Positions 27,101 through 41,310 of a DNA stretch of 64,000 nt are shown here, piece after piece. How positions within the stretch are numbered: the stretch's first letter is position 1; each line of letters starts with the position of its first letter. A program made the translations under genes and the position numbers. Location: positions 2,735,501 through 2,799,500 of the forward strand of contig JBBMOA010000017.1 in NCBI GenBank assembly GCA_037954235.1, read 5' to 3'. The stretch is from Aulostomus chinensis. Taxonomy: Eukaryota > Chordata > Actinopteri > Syngnathiformes > Aulostomidae. Below the pieces are notes generated by a model. That model did not search any database. It saw nothing but the letters and a program-made list of their open reading frames with translations, and had not been told where the DNA came from.

Positions 27101-30100
27101 TGACCAATAATGGCTTCAGATAAGCACAATAGGAAAAAAAATAATACAAAATTATCCTGAAGGATGTTGATAAGTTGCGCTCAATCACCATGAGGTAGAA
27201 ATATGAGATCCGATGTACTTAGGAATACGTTTTTCTGGTTGTGAATGATTGTAAAATCCAACTATTTCAACATTCATGTCATTTTGTGAGATTGTTGTGC
27301 GTTTTATGTAGCAGCTGGTTGGAGGTTTGTCACACACACGACACATGCTGGTCTGTTGCCGGGGCAGAACAGTGAGTGTGCAGGGTGATGCTGCTGTGGC
27401 AGTGATTGTACCCACATTTGTGCTGCTGAAGCCTGCAGACCAGTGACCCCAGAGGCAGCCGTGCACCCCGGGTTTGCTGGGAAAGCAGGAACATGATACG
27501 TCTCCACCCATCCGACCGTCCTCTCTCACTCCATCACTTCAGAAGTGGATGCTCTCTTGGTGCAGCACTTCGTGTGTGTGGCGGAGAGATGTTTAATATT
27601 TCAGCAGAACAGATTTCTCTCTGCTGCTGTGTAATGGATACGCATAAACAGTTTTTCTCTCCAGAAGTCCTGCTGCCTTATCTGTCGTTTAATAAATCAA
27701 ATCTTTATCATTATTATTATATCATATCGAGCCACCATCCTCCATGAGTGTCACTGCAGTATTCTGACATCATTTCTACCCATTTTCATGCCCATGATGC
27801 AAAAAGTATTTTGAGTTTAAAGCTCTCAGCTAATCAGAGTATCCCCATCGAATTAATCCTCTTACACCTCTCCGTCTTCCTGCTGAGCTGTTGGTGCAGA
27901 GAAAGATTAGTGAAGCTGAGGGAGATATCATCGCTGCTCGGAGGGCTCATGGCTATTTAGGAATAAAAAGGTCAATAAATGTGCCTTTCAGACAAAAAAT
28001 TTTGTTTAACATAAGCCGTGCTACCTCTGAAGCTCCCATTTTGTTTGTCCTCTGACAGAGTTTGAACCTATTTTCTCCTCCTTGTTTGTCTTTTATTAAA
28101 ACACCCTAAAAGCGTGCAATAAAGGACAGAAAAAAACCACAATATATAAATGACATCTGTTAGATAACTTAAGAAAGCCGACCACTTGTAGCGTTTCTCC
28201 CTGTGTTTGCCAGCCACATCCTACCGAGCCCAGAGGAGGGATCTGCGAGCGTTGCTAGGTGACAGGGGAGGTTTGCATCAGTGCTACTTCTCATTCTCCC
28301 CTCTTACCAGCCCCGCCCTACTGGCTCTCCCATCGTCTCTGTCCATCCTCAATCACCGTTCCACAGACCAAACACCGTGTCCCCCGTCCCTCCCTCCCTG
28401 ACAGTGGTAGCGGCGGTGATGAGTGGGTGAGCATCAGCCAGCGAGCAGAGGGAGGGGAGAGGGCACAGTGATGTAATGCAGGAGTGGAGCACTGGCTGGG
28501 CTGACAAATCACAATGAGCAGAAGGGGGAGGGGGAGACAAAGGGGGGAGGAGGGTTAGAAGAGGAAGGTTATGGGAGGCGAGGCGTCTCCTGTGAACTGA
28601 AGCAGGTTGGAGGCTCCTCACGTTAGCAAGATGCCAGGCTCCTAATCCGAGCAGAAAGGAAAGGGAGGTACCGGCCGAGGGCTCGGATTATGAGAGAAAC
28701 AGGGAAGGAGGACATAAAGGAGGACGACAACGGGAGGAAGGGACGGACAGAGACGGGGAGGGGGAGTCCGGGAAAAAAATTGCCGCGGCCATTTGCACCA
28801 CTGCAGCTTCCCCAGCCTGAGTGGATCTGAGCGGCTGCCTGTCTGACTGTTTGTCGGCTTTAACTGTCTGTCTGTCCTGAACCTCTCGACTCTGTGGATC
28901 AAGCATCTTTGCCTGTTTTATCACCTGTGTGTGTGTGTTTCTCTGTGACTTTTGTGTGTGTGTGTGTCTTCTTCTCCTGCAAATATGATGAGACAGACTC
29001 CTGCACCTCGAAAGGTACAGAACTGCACATCTGTTGGGATGTTGTTCCATTTTTCATCCATGTTTTGTAGGCAGAGCTGCTGCAGAGGTCATGCTTGGAT
29101 TTAAGCCTCATTATTTCATGCAAATCGACAGTTTGTCCTCTCCAATGTGATGTGTGAAGGGGCCTCATCATCGTTTTATGCTCTTTATATTCCCCCACTC
29201 GTACTGATAATGTCTAATACAAGCGCTGTTTGCAAAGTTATTTCCTGCTTATTCTTGTGTCTTGTGCTCCTCAGTGCTGTCGCTCTGTTCAGGGATGTAG
29301 TTTTATCTGTCTTCATCATGCACAAACATTTTATCAGCTCAGTGATTTTAGCCTTCGTGGAGGCTCCAATGATTTCACTCATGCAAATGTAGGAGAGAAG
29401 CTGGCGTGATTTTAGAGCAACCCGTTTTACAGCACAACACTTTGGCTTAAGAGGCTGTCAGCTCTTATTTGGTACAGCTGTTAGCTCGGGCTAATTTCTG
29501 CTGAATGGTCTCGCTCTAATCCAATAAAGAGCGAAAACTATCCAACGCGATGCTCAAGCTGCAGCTGAGAGCGAGGAGGAGGAAAGTGTGGGGTTTAGAT
29601 GATGTTGATGAGGGATTACTGTTGCACAAACTTGAGTTAAATTGTGGTTTTGTTTCTCTGGAGCAGACGATGCTTTCTGCTGTAGTTTAATCACCGGCTT
29701 TCACAGCAGATATTTGGACTTGTCAGAGGAGGAAGTGCACACAAAAAAACGGTGTTCTGGTTCCTGCAGTTGAGTGTTTGGGCTTCACTGCGTTCTCTGT
29801 GCTCGGTGAAAATCTGGTTTTGATAGGTGGTCCTACGAGCCGGATTTGTGACATCACAAACGCTGGATCTTGATCCAAATTTGATTACACACGTGTATAA
29901 GATGGATGTTTAAAGCCTCCAGTGCACAAACCTGATTAGGGCAATCGCTACCTTGTAAACAGCACCCTAACCAGAATAAGGTCGTTGTTGGAGTAAGCAA
30001 TAATCAGATTAAGACACGTGGATTATTCTCACGTTAGTCACATTATTAAAGCACGTTGCAGACATGTATAATCACACGATGAAGTCCTACCGGAGTTGCC

Positions 30101-33100
30101 GCAGCGTTTATCTGACCTGTACGACGGTCAAAATGCCGTACGAAGCAGCTGTTAGTGGAAAACCGACACAGATAACCTACTGATGTGATGAGGGCACTTA
30201 CGCCCTGAAAATATTCAAACATCGATAGATTGTGAATTAATCTCTAGCTTGACAGAGTTGAAGTGGTAGTTCTGTTTGAGTGCTCACTGTGATGGTGAGC
30301 CGACACCAGAGGTGGCAGAAGCGCTCACGTTCGTCTCTCAAGAAGGACAGATTCTCCTGTAAAAAAACAACCCTTTTACTCAAGTAAATGTGGAGAAGCA
30401 CAGGCTCTTAAATGTACTCAGAAGTATAAAGTAAAGAGTATGTAGTCTTTTTTATGGTAATATTGATTTTCAAATCTGCACTACGCAAGACACAAATTCC
30501 TTTGAATGAGACAACATGCCGCGTCTTCTCCACGCTTCTCAGCTTCCTTTATACATTTTTGTGAGAGAGAAAACGTCAGCTTGCATCAGCGCCACCTCTG
30601 TGGGAGGATGAGCAATTTAACCTTCCCAAAACTTTCTTCTGCTTCTCTCATCTCATCTCTTATCTTTCATGCATTAAACTGTAACCAGCCTGTTTTTCAA
30701 ATGCGAGGAGTAGACAGTACTGGTGTCTGTGTTCAAATACAGGCAGTAAAAGCACAAAGTTGTCAGACAACTAAGTAAACTGTAGATCTAATGACTACAC
30801 TAGCAAAGTATTTGCTCTTTGTTTTCTTCCCTCCCAAAACCGAGACCATGAAGCAGCTAACTGGGATTCAGCCATCAAGGACTGTGCTTCTCCTGCTAAG
30901 ACACGTTGAGATATTTTCTGTGAAAATGCCTTTGGAGAAAAAAAAAAAGCAGCTTTTTGGGGCTTTTAATCACATCACACGGTCTGCATCAACAGATGGA
31001 GTATCCTCACATGCACCAGCCGGCTGCACCTTCACGCAGATCGGCTGCTTTGTTGTCTCAAACCTCTCCTCACACAACTCACTGGGATGATTGTTGAAGC
31101 GCGGTGCTTGGAAATGACTTGGCGACCCGCTGTGACAGAAGGAATTTAACTGATAGCGGAATCCCACTTCACTGCAGAGCCAGCAGGATAGCAGGCCTGA
31201 AACAGGCAGAATCGCAGAATGAAGATCCATTGTCCCGGCGCTGTCTGTGAGCACCGTGAAGCGGATCTGCCTCGTCCCCCGAGACACAATGCAGGCATTT
31301 AGATCAGTGCCAGTCACCGTGTCTGTGCTGTTACCGAGGTTTTGGTCACATGGCAGGAGGAGCTAGGACAGAGCTGGGATCTGTATGCGTGGTTTTTAAG
31401 GTTATTTGAGAAAAAAAAGTAAAAATGAACGTTTAGTCACCTCAGTGCCATCATCCCATTTGTCCTTTTGTCTGATGTTTCCTGTTGATGCTGAACTTTG
31501 CCTTGAATCACTAACCCTGGCTGTTTGTTTCCTACCCTTCCCTCCTCTTCTGCCGCCCTCCGACCTCTCCTCCTCTCCTCCTCCTCCTCTCCCGCTCCTC
31601 CTCAGACCACGGCCAGAAGGCCCAAGGTGAGCCCAGCCTTCCACCTTTTCAGGGCTTCCACCAGTGTGCAATATTCATTCGTGTGATTACAATTTCGCTT
31701 TATGCAGCCATTTGTGTGAGTGTGTTGCCTTGAGAGATGATACATCGTGAGACATTATGCAAATCCATTTTTAGTTTTGCCAGAGGAAGCATTGTTTTGC
31801 CCATCTCACCTCATTATTTCCTCCTTTCATCACTCTTATTTACAGCGACTCCAGCATTCATCTCTTCATCTCTTGGTTTCTCCCTGTCAAACAGGTGTAC
31901 AGTCGCCATCGCTGCTGCCAGTTGATTTGTAGTAATTCGTTCCAGGGCAGCTTCAGCATAACCATCGCTTTGTTGGCACTCTAATTTTCGAGTTTATTTT
32001 GTTTAGTTTCTGTTGCTGTTTTGTTTTTTAGTCCTTAAGTTGTTTCTTCACTCGGAGAAGTGTAGTTTGCTCTTCAGGTTCTCACAAATAGGTGTCATGA
32101 GCACCGACGTTATGTTTGCAGTTGGTGGCTGGGTTGCTGTTAGCCTCGAGCTCAACATACATGGCTGGCTTCTCCTGCCTTCCTGAGACGCACTGAAATG
32201 ATGCCGCAGTGAACAAAGGTCTTTGGTTGCTCAAGACTCTGATTTGTGAGAACTTAAAAGGCAAAGCACACTTTCACCTGCTCTCAAGCCATCATGGAGG
32301 TCCACTGAAGAATGTGAAAATTAGTGGCTGATTTAACAAAGTGGCCAAAGGAACAGACCTAGAAATTTGGACATCTATTTATTTAATTAGTTATTTGCAA
32401 TGACCTCATGGGTAACCAGCTGGTTGGCAGTGAACCAGCCAATACAACCTAAAGTGCAGCTGTAAGTTTCTATCAATCTATCAAAAGATAGACCTCCGTT
32501 ATGGCAGCCATTACCCCCATCACCAGACAGCCGTTCATACGTATGTCTGCTCTTCATCTACCTCCATGCCCTCAGCAGCCCAGCCGACCTGCCGGCACCG
32601 GCGGGAAGGGAGCAGCGTCCGGCTCGGCTTCGGCCTCGGCTGGAGAGATGAGTAGTAGCGAACCCAGCACGCCGGCCCAGACCCCCCTAGCTGCTCCGGT
32701 CATCCCCACCCTCCACTCGCCCGGAAACCCCCCAGCCCGCATCCCCAGCAAGGTCAGAATGAGCTCAGAGCAGCTCAACACAACAACATACACAGACCTG
32801 TGAACAGGGAACGACACGCGCCCGGCCCAGCCACAATGAGCCTATCAGCTAGAGAGGCGGAGAACTGAGGGGGACTCTTTCAGGAACCCCTGAGGTTCCT
32901 GGAGGTTGCTGTGGAGGGCGCCGTGGGTCCTGATGGGTTAAAAGATGTGATTCCTGCTTATTAGCTGTTTGGAAAGACTTTGCTGTTAGATTACAAAGCA
33001 GTGACACCTGATGCTGTTTCAGAGTAGCAGCAGGAGATAAAGCAGAGAGGATTCATTTGCCAGAGACGTCAGTTTGTGTTGTTAGGGTGTTCTCATCAGC

Positions 33101-36100
33101 ATGAGATCAGAAATGAACCGAAGGCTTAAGCTGGAGTCTGTGAATGGAAAAGGCAACATGAGAAATGTGACAGTCCAACAAAAGAGGAAAACATGTGGTT
33201 CCCATTCATAATGAAGCAACTTATCTGCTAATTATGTAACCAATCCATCCATTCATTTTATAGACAGCTCATCTGTGTGTCAGCGGCTGGAGCGTCTCCC
33301 AGCCTGCACTTGGCTGGAGGCGCCTTGGAAACCAAAATAACTCGATGGCATGTGGTTTAAGATGCAGGAAGACACAACAGGAAAAAATAAGAAAGTGCAA
33401 ATGACTTGATCTCTTGGTTAACTGATATCTTGAATCCAACCTCTACGTTCAGATTTATGGGAAGGGATGAGATTTTATTGATTTCAGTGCCATAATCAGT
33501 TCTGCTTGTCTTCATCTCGTCCCTTATCAATTCCTGACCGGTCCTCTTTGTGGAAAAAGACTCAGTGGCTTGTTGAATGTCGGACCGCAGTGCAGAACCA
33601 GAGAGAGGGCATGTATGTCTGCCTGAACCATGGCAACATGTTTGAATACTTTCCTTTACTAGGGCTGCAATCAACCAAAGACATTCTTGGTCGACTGAAG
33701 CCCTCATATTTCGACTAAAAATCGACTCATTTTATATGTGAAAACTACAGTGTGTCAACTATCAGCACAAACCTGCTGAGGAATATTGAGACAATTGTTT
33801 CTGTCAGGTTATAATAACTGAGCGACGCCATCGTTGGTCCTGACAGAGCCAGACTGAACACAGGAGCTCAGCATCGCGGCTGAGACACAAATAGACTTTT
33901 AACTTAAAACTTTACTCTTAAACACAAAAGGCAAGTCCACGGTAAGAATTTTTACAATTAAAACAAAAACAGTTATTGGACTAAAACATTGAAATATCAA
34001 TTCTGATACGTTCACATACTCAAAACTGACGGGGCAACCTGAGGTGGACACGTGAGCTCACCGTTTCTAGGGGACACGCCGTGTTTGTGGTGGAGCTGTG
34101 ACATGAAAACTGCTGTTGGCAAACTTTGCATTCGACTTTTTTTCCATGGTCTGTTTTCATGAAATGCTGCCACGCTGCAGACGTCTTTGACGTGGTGGAC
34201 GAGGACTGACTTTAAAAGAAACCCTCAAAATTAAATAGACATTCATCAAACCACCAGACGCGGGCCTTCTAGTCCTCTTCAGTCTGTCTGTCTCTAGCAG
34301 GTCGGGCGAGTCCAAAATAGCAAAAACAAGGGGGGTGTTCACAGGGGTGCTTTGAAAACACCCCCATTAGCACTTGGCTCTTTCCTCCTGATGACATTAA
34401 CGTGGCAAAAAAATCGACCAATCAGAATTTTGGTCGAGCCAGAATGTATCGACTAATAAATCGACCAGTCGACTGGGAGATTACAACCCTGTCCTTTACT
34501 CTTTTTCTTTTCCACTCCTGTGGGGTAAAGAGCAACTTCCAGAAAAAAGAAAAACAAATCAGCATCAATAAAGGATTTGATCAGTTTGGAGGCGTACAAT
34601 CATGACTCTCAGAATCACTGATTATTCAATGATTTCAGTTCTCCATTCCAGTAAAGTGGAAGGTAGCTCGTGGAAGCCTGGTGTCATTTAGTCATATATT
34701 TAACTGTGGAAGTGTGTTTTTTGATATATCTGTTTCTATATCTACACACACACACACACACACCCAGAGGGACACAATATAGTTTGTGTTACGAGTAGTA
34801 ATTTATTATATTATATTATATTATATTATATTATATTATATTATATCTTATTTATTTTAGATCGTGGCAGCTGAAATGATGAAGCTGGATTAATTCACTG
34901 TGAGCGGCAGTAGAAGCGAAGCCCAGCGAGTCTCTCCCTCAAGAACTGGGTGTGAATGACGGCCGCTTCACATTTGCTGTTATTTAATTCCAATAAAAGG
35001 ATCAGAAATAAAGCAGAAGCACCGACATCCTGCCGAGGTGTGCAATGATTTGTCACGTCTTTGTCGTGAACCACTTTCAAATGCTTGTTGTCAGAATGGA
35101 CTTGGATCAGCTGCTGTACGTCTGACATGGCCCCAGTCTTTACGCTGTCATTTTAGGCTAAGAAAGTTCTCACACTGTGAATGCAAATGTGACTTTATTA
35201 CAAAAAGTTTTCCCTCCTTGTGCTGGTGTGACTGACCGACTCCAGGTGATTATTGGTCAGTTAGACAGAATTCATTGGAGCCGCGTTCATTTCCAGATGT
35301 TGCTGGTCTGGTTTAGTGAGGTTGCCGTCTTGTGCCGTCCTCATTCGTCAACCAGGATTTGTCGCCGCAGCTTCATTTCAGCTCACGATCAGCAGAATGA
35401 TGTTCATTTGCATTTAAATGTCAGGGATTTTCACTCTAACGTTTCTAAAAGTCAGCAACAATTTGATGTTGAATTTGAAGTCAGGCAGACTCTAATTGGT
35501 GTTTTTCCCCTCAGGAGGAAATCACCATGGAAACCCAGGTGCAGTGGTGTGGTGTGGCACTTGATATTGAAGTGTTACTTTTCTCTCAATAACATTTTAA
35601 CACGTTGTCAAGGGTGTGACTGCCGCTCTTTAATTAGCATGTGAGTTTGGCTCCGTCTTTGTTCACGAACCTCTGGTTGAGCCTTGAATCTCCTGCTGCT
35701 GTGGTCGTGGTGGTGTGCACGGCAGGTCCACATCAACGAGTGCATACGTGTGTTTTTCCTGGGAAAGTGAATGTGAGTGTGCATGCCTTTGTTCAACACT
35801 GACATGTTACCACAGTGCCCGTGGTCGCAGTCGCCGCCGGGGCGCTCAGTCACTGAGTCACTCACTGGAGCCACAGCAGGGAAGATGATGGTGAAGCTTC
35901 TTAGCACATAGAAAGATGAAAGCGCCGCAATCTCAGAGCAAATGCTTTGTACGTAATCCAGCCCTTGAGTCAATGATTTAAAAAAAACCTGAGGAAGAGT
36001 GAAACTCAAGTGATTAAATAACAACTGGGAAATGAAATATGAAAGTAAATGCGTGTGGAGCATCGCCTTCCTATCCTCCCTCACTTCCATTTCCCTCACT

Positions 36101-39100
36101 CACCTCCATTTGTCCTCCGTCCAGGAGGAGGAAGCTCTGCGTGCTCAGCTGAAGGACCTGGAGGAGAAGCTGGAGACGCTGAAGATGAAGCGGACGGAGG
36201 ACAAGGCCAAGCTGAAGGAGCTGGAGAAGCACAAGATCCAGCTGGAGCAGCTGCAGGAGTGGAAGACCAAGATGCAGGAGCAGCAGGCTGAGCTGCAGAA
36301 ACAGCTCAAAGAGGCTAAAAGGGTAAAGAGAAGTTTCTGAGGACAGACATGAGGATATGTCCCACCCATAAATACATGGACGGACTTAACCGTCCTCATT
36401 TAATGTAGTAACTGAGTAGTGAAGACCATGACCTGGGTGGAAGAGCCTGCTTACGAATGTAAAATCACTTCTCAGATAATCACGTCGATCGCCTGAGAAG
36501 AAGTGGAAGTAGAGAGAATCCAGCTGTTTACTTTGAGCTAAAACGGACTTTAATTTGTGTTTCTTGATGTAAACAAACATGAAATGATGATGTATGTTGT
36601 CCCATCACCATGACTGGAAAAGTTAATTCATGAATATAATTTAAAGTATAAAATCCAGCATAGTGAGAGCTTATTTCACTGATTTTTAGTTTTTCGTTCA
36701 ATAACGGTGGAAAACGACAATATTTATATTAGCTGTACATTTCTAACCCAACCTCGTCACACGCAGGAGGCCAAGGAGGCTCAGGAGGCCAAGGAACGCT
36801 ACATGGAGGAGATGTCGGACACTGCGGACGCCATCGAGATGGCCACCCTAGATAAGGAGATGGCTGAGGAGAGGGCGGAGTCACTGCAGCTGGAGGTCGA
36901 CTCCATGAAGGAGAAAGTAGATGAGCTCACCATGGACCTGGAGATCCTCAAGCACGAGATTGAGGAGAAAGGTCAGATAAGGTTTCCGATCAGCAGCTGT
37001 AGGACATCTTGAGGTTGTTATGTAGAGCTTTGAGTTTGGGCTTCCTGTGTGTTTGGTTTCTTTGATTCAGTAACAAAAGAGCAGGAAAATAAAGAATCCA
37101 GCAGTTTGTTTGTACCAGTTTATGAACGACATCCAGTCCCTAAATCGTTGTTAAACCTTTAACAACCAGTGTAAGAGCTCAGGGTGAAGGAGAACGTCCT
37201 AACACCTCTTTAATTAGACCAAAAGACAGAGCCGCAGAGAGAGAGAACCACAGAGGAGAGAGAACCACAGAGGACAGAGAACCACAGAGGACAGAGAACC
37301 ACAGAGGACAGAGAACCACAGAGGAGAGAGAATGCAAAGGAGAGAGAACCACAGAAGAGAGAGAACCGCAGAGGACAGAGAACCACAGAAGAGAGAGAAC
37401 CGCAGAGGACAGAGAACCACAGAAGAGAGAGAACCGCAGAGGACAGAGAACCACAGAGGACAGAGAACCACAGAGGACAGAGAACCACAGAGGACAGAGA
37501 ACCACAGAGGACAGAGAACCACAGAGGAGAGAGAATGCAAAGGAGAGAGAACCACAGAGGACAGAGAACCACAGAGGACAGAGAACCACAGAGGAGAGAT
37601 AACCACAGAGGAGAGAGAATGCAAAGGAGAGAGAACCACAGAAGAGAGAGAACCGCAGAGGACAGAGAACCACAGAGGAGAGAGAATGCAAAGGAGAGAG
37701 AACCACAGAGGAGAGACAACCACAGAGGCGGGGTTCAACCCCGAGGACAGACAGACATGCAGTAGTTATTGTATTTAGAACAATTTATTTACAGTTTATG
37801 TCTGACATGTTTCTTAATTCTAAATAATCCCTCCTGGAATGTTGATCATGTGTAAGTCCATGGTAGTAGCAGCAGTTGAGGGAGGCCGACTCATCAGGAG
37901 CCATTTGTTTCATGGAACTACAGACTGGCCATCTTCAGTTCTGGTGGAATCGTGCAGCAGCGGCGGCATCGTTGACTGAGTGACATCAGTTCTAGGAATA
38001 CGCAGCTGAATTATTGTCACTTTCCTACAAATGTTGAATGGAGAATATGGAACGTCATTATTCTACCCACAATGAAACTAGTGAATGCTAACGTTGTTGA
38101 CGTCTGAAACCGTCGGGTTCATCTCACCCATGTGACACCAGTGGTCCAGCAGTCAGTCTGTTCTGTTTGGTCTCTCAGGTTCAGATGGTGCCGCCTCCAG
38201 TTACCACGTCAAGCAGCTGGAAGAGCAGAATGGCAGACTGAAGGAAGCGCTGGTCAGGTAGGGGGCGGTCAGCATTTTCTCTTTTTCTTCGCTAAGTGTG
38301 CTTCAGATGCCTTGAACGAAATAGAGGAGAGTTGAATGACCAAGAGAGGAAAGGTGGAGGCAGTTTCTTGATGCCAGGATGTGACTGAAGCAATGTTCCA
38401 CTCTGGCTGTTGGTCAGGATGCGGGACTTGTCTGCATCGGAGAAGCAGGAACACGTCAAGCTGCAGAAGCAGATGGAGAAGAAGAACGTGGAGCTGGATG
38501 CTCTGAGGAGCCAGAAAGAAAAACTGCAGGAAGAAATGAAGGTGGCCGAAAAGACGGTGGACGAGCTGAAAGAGCAGGTGGGTCTGCTGAAGTTGAACCA
38601 CCTTCATGATTCCTGCTGGCTGACTGAACGGACAGTAAAAGTGCCTGTGCAGTGAAATAACTGGGGTGTTGTGACAGATGAGCTCGATCACTTGGTCCAA
38701 CAGGTGGATGCAGCTTTAGGGGCGGAGGAGATGGTGGAGATGCTGACTGAGAGGAACCTGGACCTGGAGGAGAAGGTCAGGGAGCTGAGAGAGACGGTCG
38801 CTGACCTGGTGAGTGAAAGAACACACAGACCCTCCTGTCCTTCTATTATGCAGTTATTTAAAGATACAATGAAATCATAAACGTATTGACACTGAGCTAA
38901 TTTTGTGATTGGATACGAGACTGAAGACAGAGAGGAAAAAAACGCCACTGTTTGCTGACTCATTCCGTTGTTGACGTCAGCCAAAGTCAGGAAGGTGGTG
39001 GCTGCTCTGTCCCTCGGGTTTTGCTGCTGTTTCCTGTTTCCACTCACATCGATCAGCTCGGAGAAGCAGCAATGTCAAACGGACAGCAGCTGAAAACACT

Positions 39101-40809
39101 TGGAGTAGACTTATAAAGCATCTTGTGGTGACTCAGTTAATCAGCTTAAATGGGACGTTTGACAAACTGTCAGGGAACCGACTGACGGCTGCTTAGCCTC
39201 GTACGATGGCGTACGCCAGGGTTCAGCGTGAACGATACACAGAGTCAAGGTCGCATCATTGCGGTACCGACATATTTTAAAGTGACGCGTCACCAAAACA
39301 TTTTTTTTGCCATGCAAGCACTGGCAAATATTTCTTGAGCTCCTAATGACATTTTTCACTGCTGTATTGCTTCTCCATGACTCCAGAATGCAGAAAGAAC
39401 CAGCCACCTATATTTAGCTTCAAGCTGTGCAGCTACTTCACATTGTTACTGGCGACTAATCTAACACCAGGAGGCGGCTCTCCGATCTGTGAAAGGAAAA
39501 CATGGACTCTGGTTCTGCGCCAGCGCTATCTGTAGAAATATTGATTATGCTGGGAAGCCAACAGACCCTAACCCTAAGTGTTACATAAAAAATGAACTTT
39601 TAACTTTAATGACCCATCTGACGTCCTCGCTTCCAAATTATTCAGCCACCTAAATATCTTTCTAATACAATGAATTCAAAATGGAAGCAGTGTTTCTAAG
39701 CGATCCAGTAATGACCCTGAGGTCTGTCCTCACGCTACAGGAAGCTATCAATGAGATGAACGACGAGCTGCAGGAGAACGCACGAGAGACGGAGCTGGAG
39801 CTGAGGGAGATGCTGGATCTGGGCGCAGGGAGGATCCGGGAGGCTGAGAAGCGAGTGGAAGCTGCTCAGGAGACTGTCGCTGATTACCAGCAGACCATCA
39901 AGAAGTACCGCGAGCTGACCGCCCACCTGCAGGTCCAGACAGCCACAGCGTGGGAGCTGTTCAACCTGTCGTGTGCCTGTCCGCTGCGCTGAACTGATTC
40001 TTGCTTCCTTTCATCGCAGGAAGTGAACCGAGAGCTGACCAGCCAGCAGGAAGCCTCAGCTGAGCTGCAGCAGCAGCCGCCAGCAGAGATGTTTGATTTC
40101 AAGATCAAGTTTGCTGAGACGAAGGCCTACGCGAAGGTCAGGAACAGTGAGAGCAGCAGTAAACTGCCACCTGAGGGTTCTCATGTGGTTGGAGGTTTCA
40201 TGATTTGAATTCGTCTGATCAACAAAGCGTCGCCTGGTCGGTCAGTGAGACCTCAAGTGTCTTCTCTGTCTGTGTCCAGGCCATTGAGATGGAGCTAAGG
40301 AAGATGGAGGTGGGTCAGGCCAACAGGCACGTTTCTCTTCTGACCGCTTTCATGCCTGAGTCCTTCCTCCGTCACGGCGGCGACCATGACTGCATCCTGG
40401 TGCTGCTGCTCATCCCCAGGCTGATCTGCAAGGTAAACGCCACTCAGACGAGAGAGCTGAGGCCCAGGGATGTGACAGGAGCAACTTAAGGTTAAAAATG
40501 CTTTGTGTGGATCGTTATTAGAACGAGGTCTGATCCTGTGAACGGAACAGAGAGAAGACATCATGACTGCAACAAGCATCTTTGGGGGTTTGGTTTGTTA
40601 GGAACACAGAAGAGCAGACCCGCGTGCAGCCTGGAGTTTCCTCTGCCTCTGCTTTTCATGTCCAGCTGATGGAGAACACTCAGACTTAATGGTTCAGTGA
40701 CAACTGTAGTGAGTCCAGAAAAAAGAAGAGTACAACCGGCGATGCCAGTCACATGACACAGCTCTGTGGGGATGATGACATCACAACTTTTTAAAAAATC
40801 AACTCAAAA

Positions 40810-40840
<31 letters not shown>

Positions 40841-41272
40841 CAGGCTGAGCTGATCAGCAAACAGGCCCAGGAGAAGTTTGACCTGAATGAGAACTGTGTG
40901 GAGCGAGCGGGGCTGAAGGGAGCCGTGGGAGAGCAGCTGAGCTTCGCCGGCGGCCTCGTCTACTCGCTCAGTCTGCTGCAGGCCACGCTGCACAAATACG
41001 AGCAGTACGTCACCTCTGACACACCCGGAACGGACCGATGTGCACTTGAGCATCTCATCTCGTGAACAGATCCGTTCCCAGTTGTTCACTCTGTGCATTT
41101 CTTCAAAATTCATGATGTAACTGTTTGAAGGGGGGAATTCACTGATTTTGGCCGGTAACGCTGTGATGGTAATGTTGCTGTCATGGTGGATCGCTGATGT
41201 TCATGTGATTATTGTGAATTTGAAAAAGTTGCATTTCTCTTTATTTCCTTGATTTCATGTTTGCCCTTGTCT

Positions 41273-41310
<38 letters not shown>

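Noticed and set aside
28349..29050. Minus-strand ORFs across the p135 promoter region
   Set aside because: Low-complexity Ser/Pro/Leu frames from a GA-rich sense strand; no conserved features.
37179..37778. Long ORFs (148-175 codons) on both strands, e.g. repeating SVLCGSLSSVVLCPLWF
   Set aside because: They are translations of a 17-bp minisatellite; period, strand symmetry and intron location argue against a gene.
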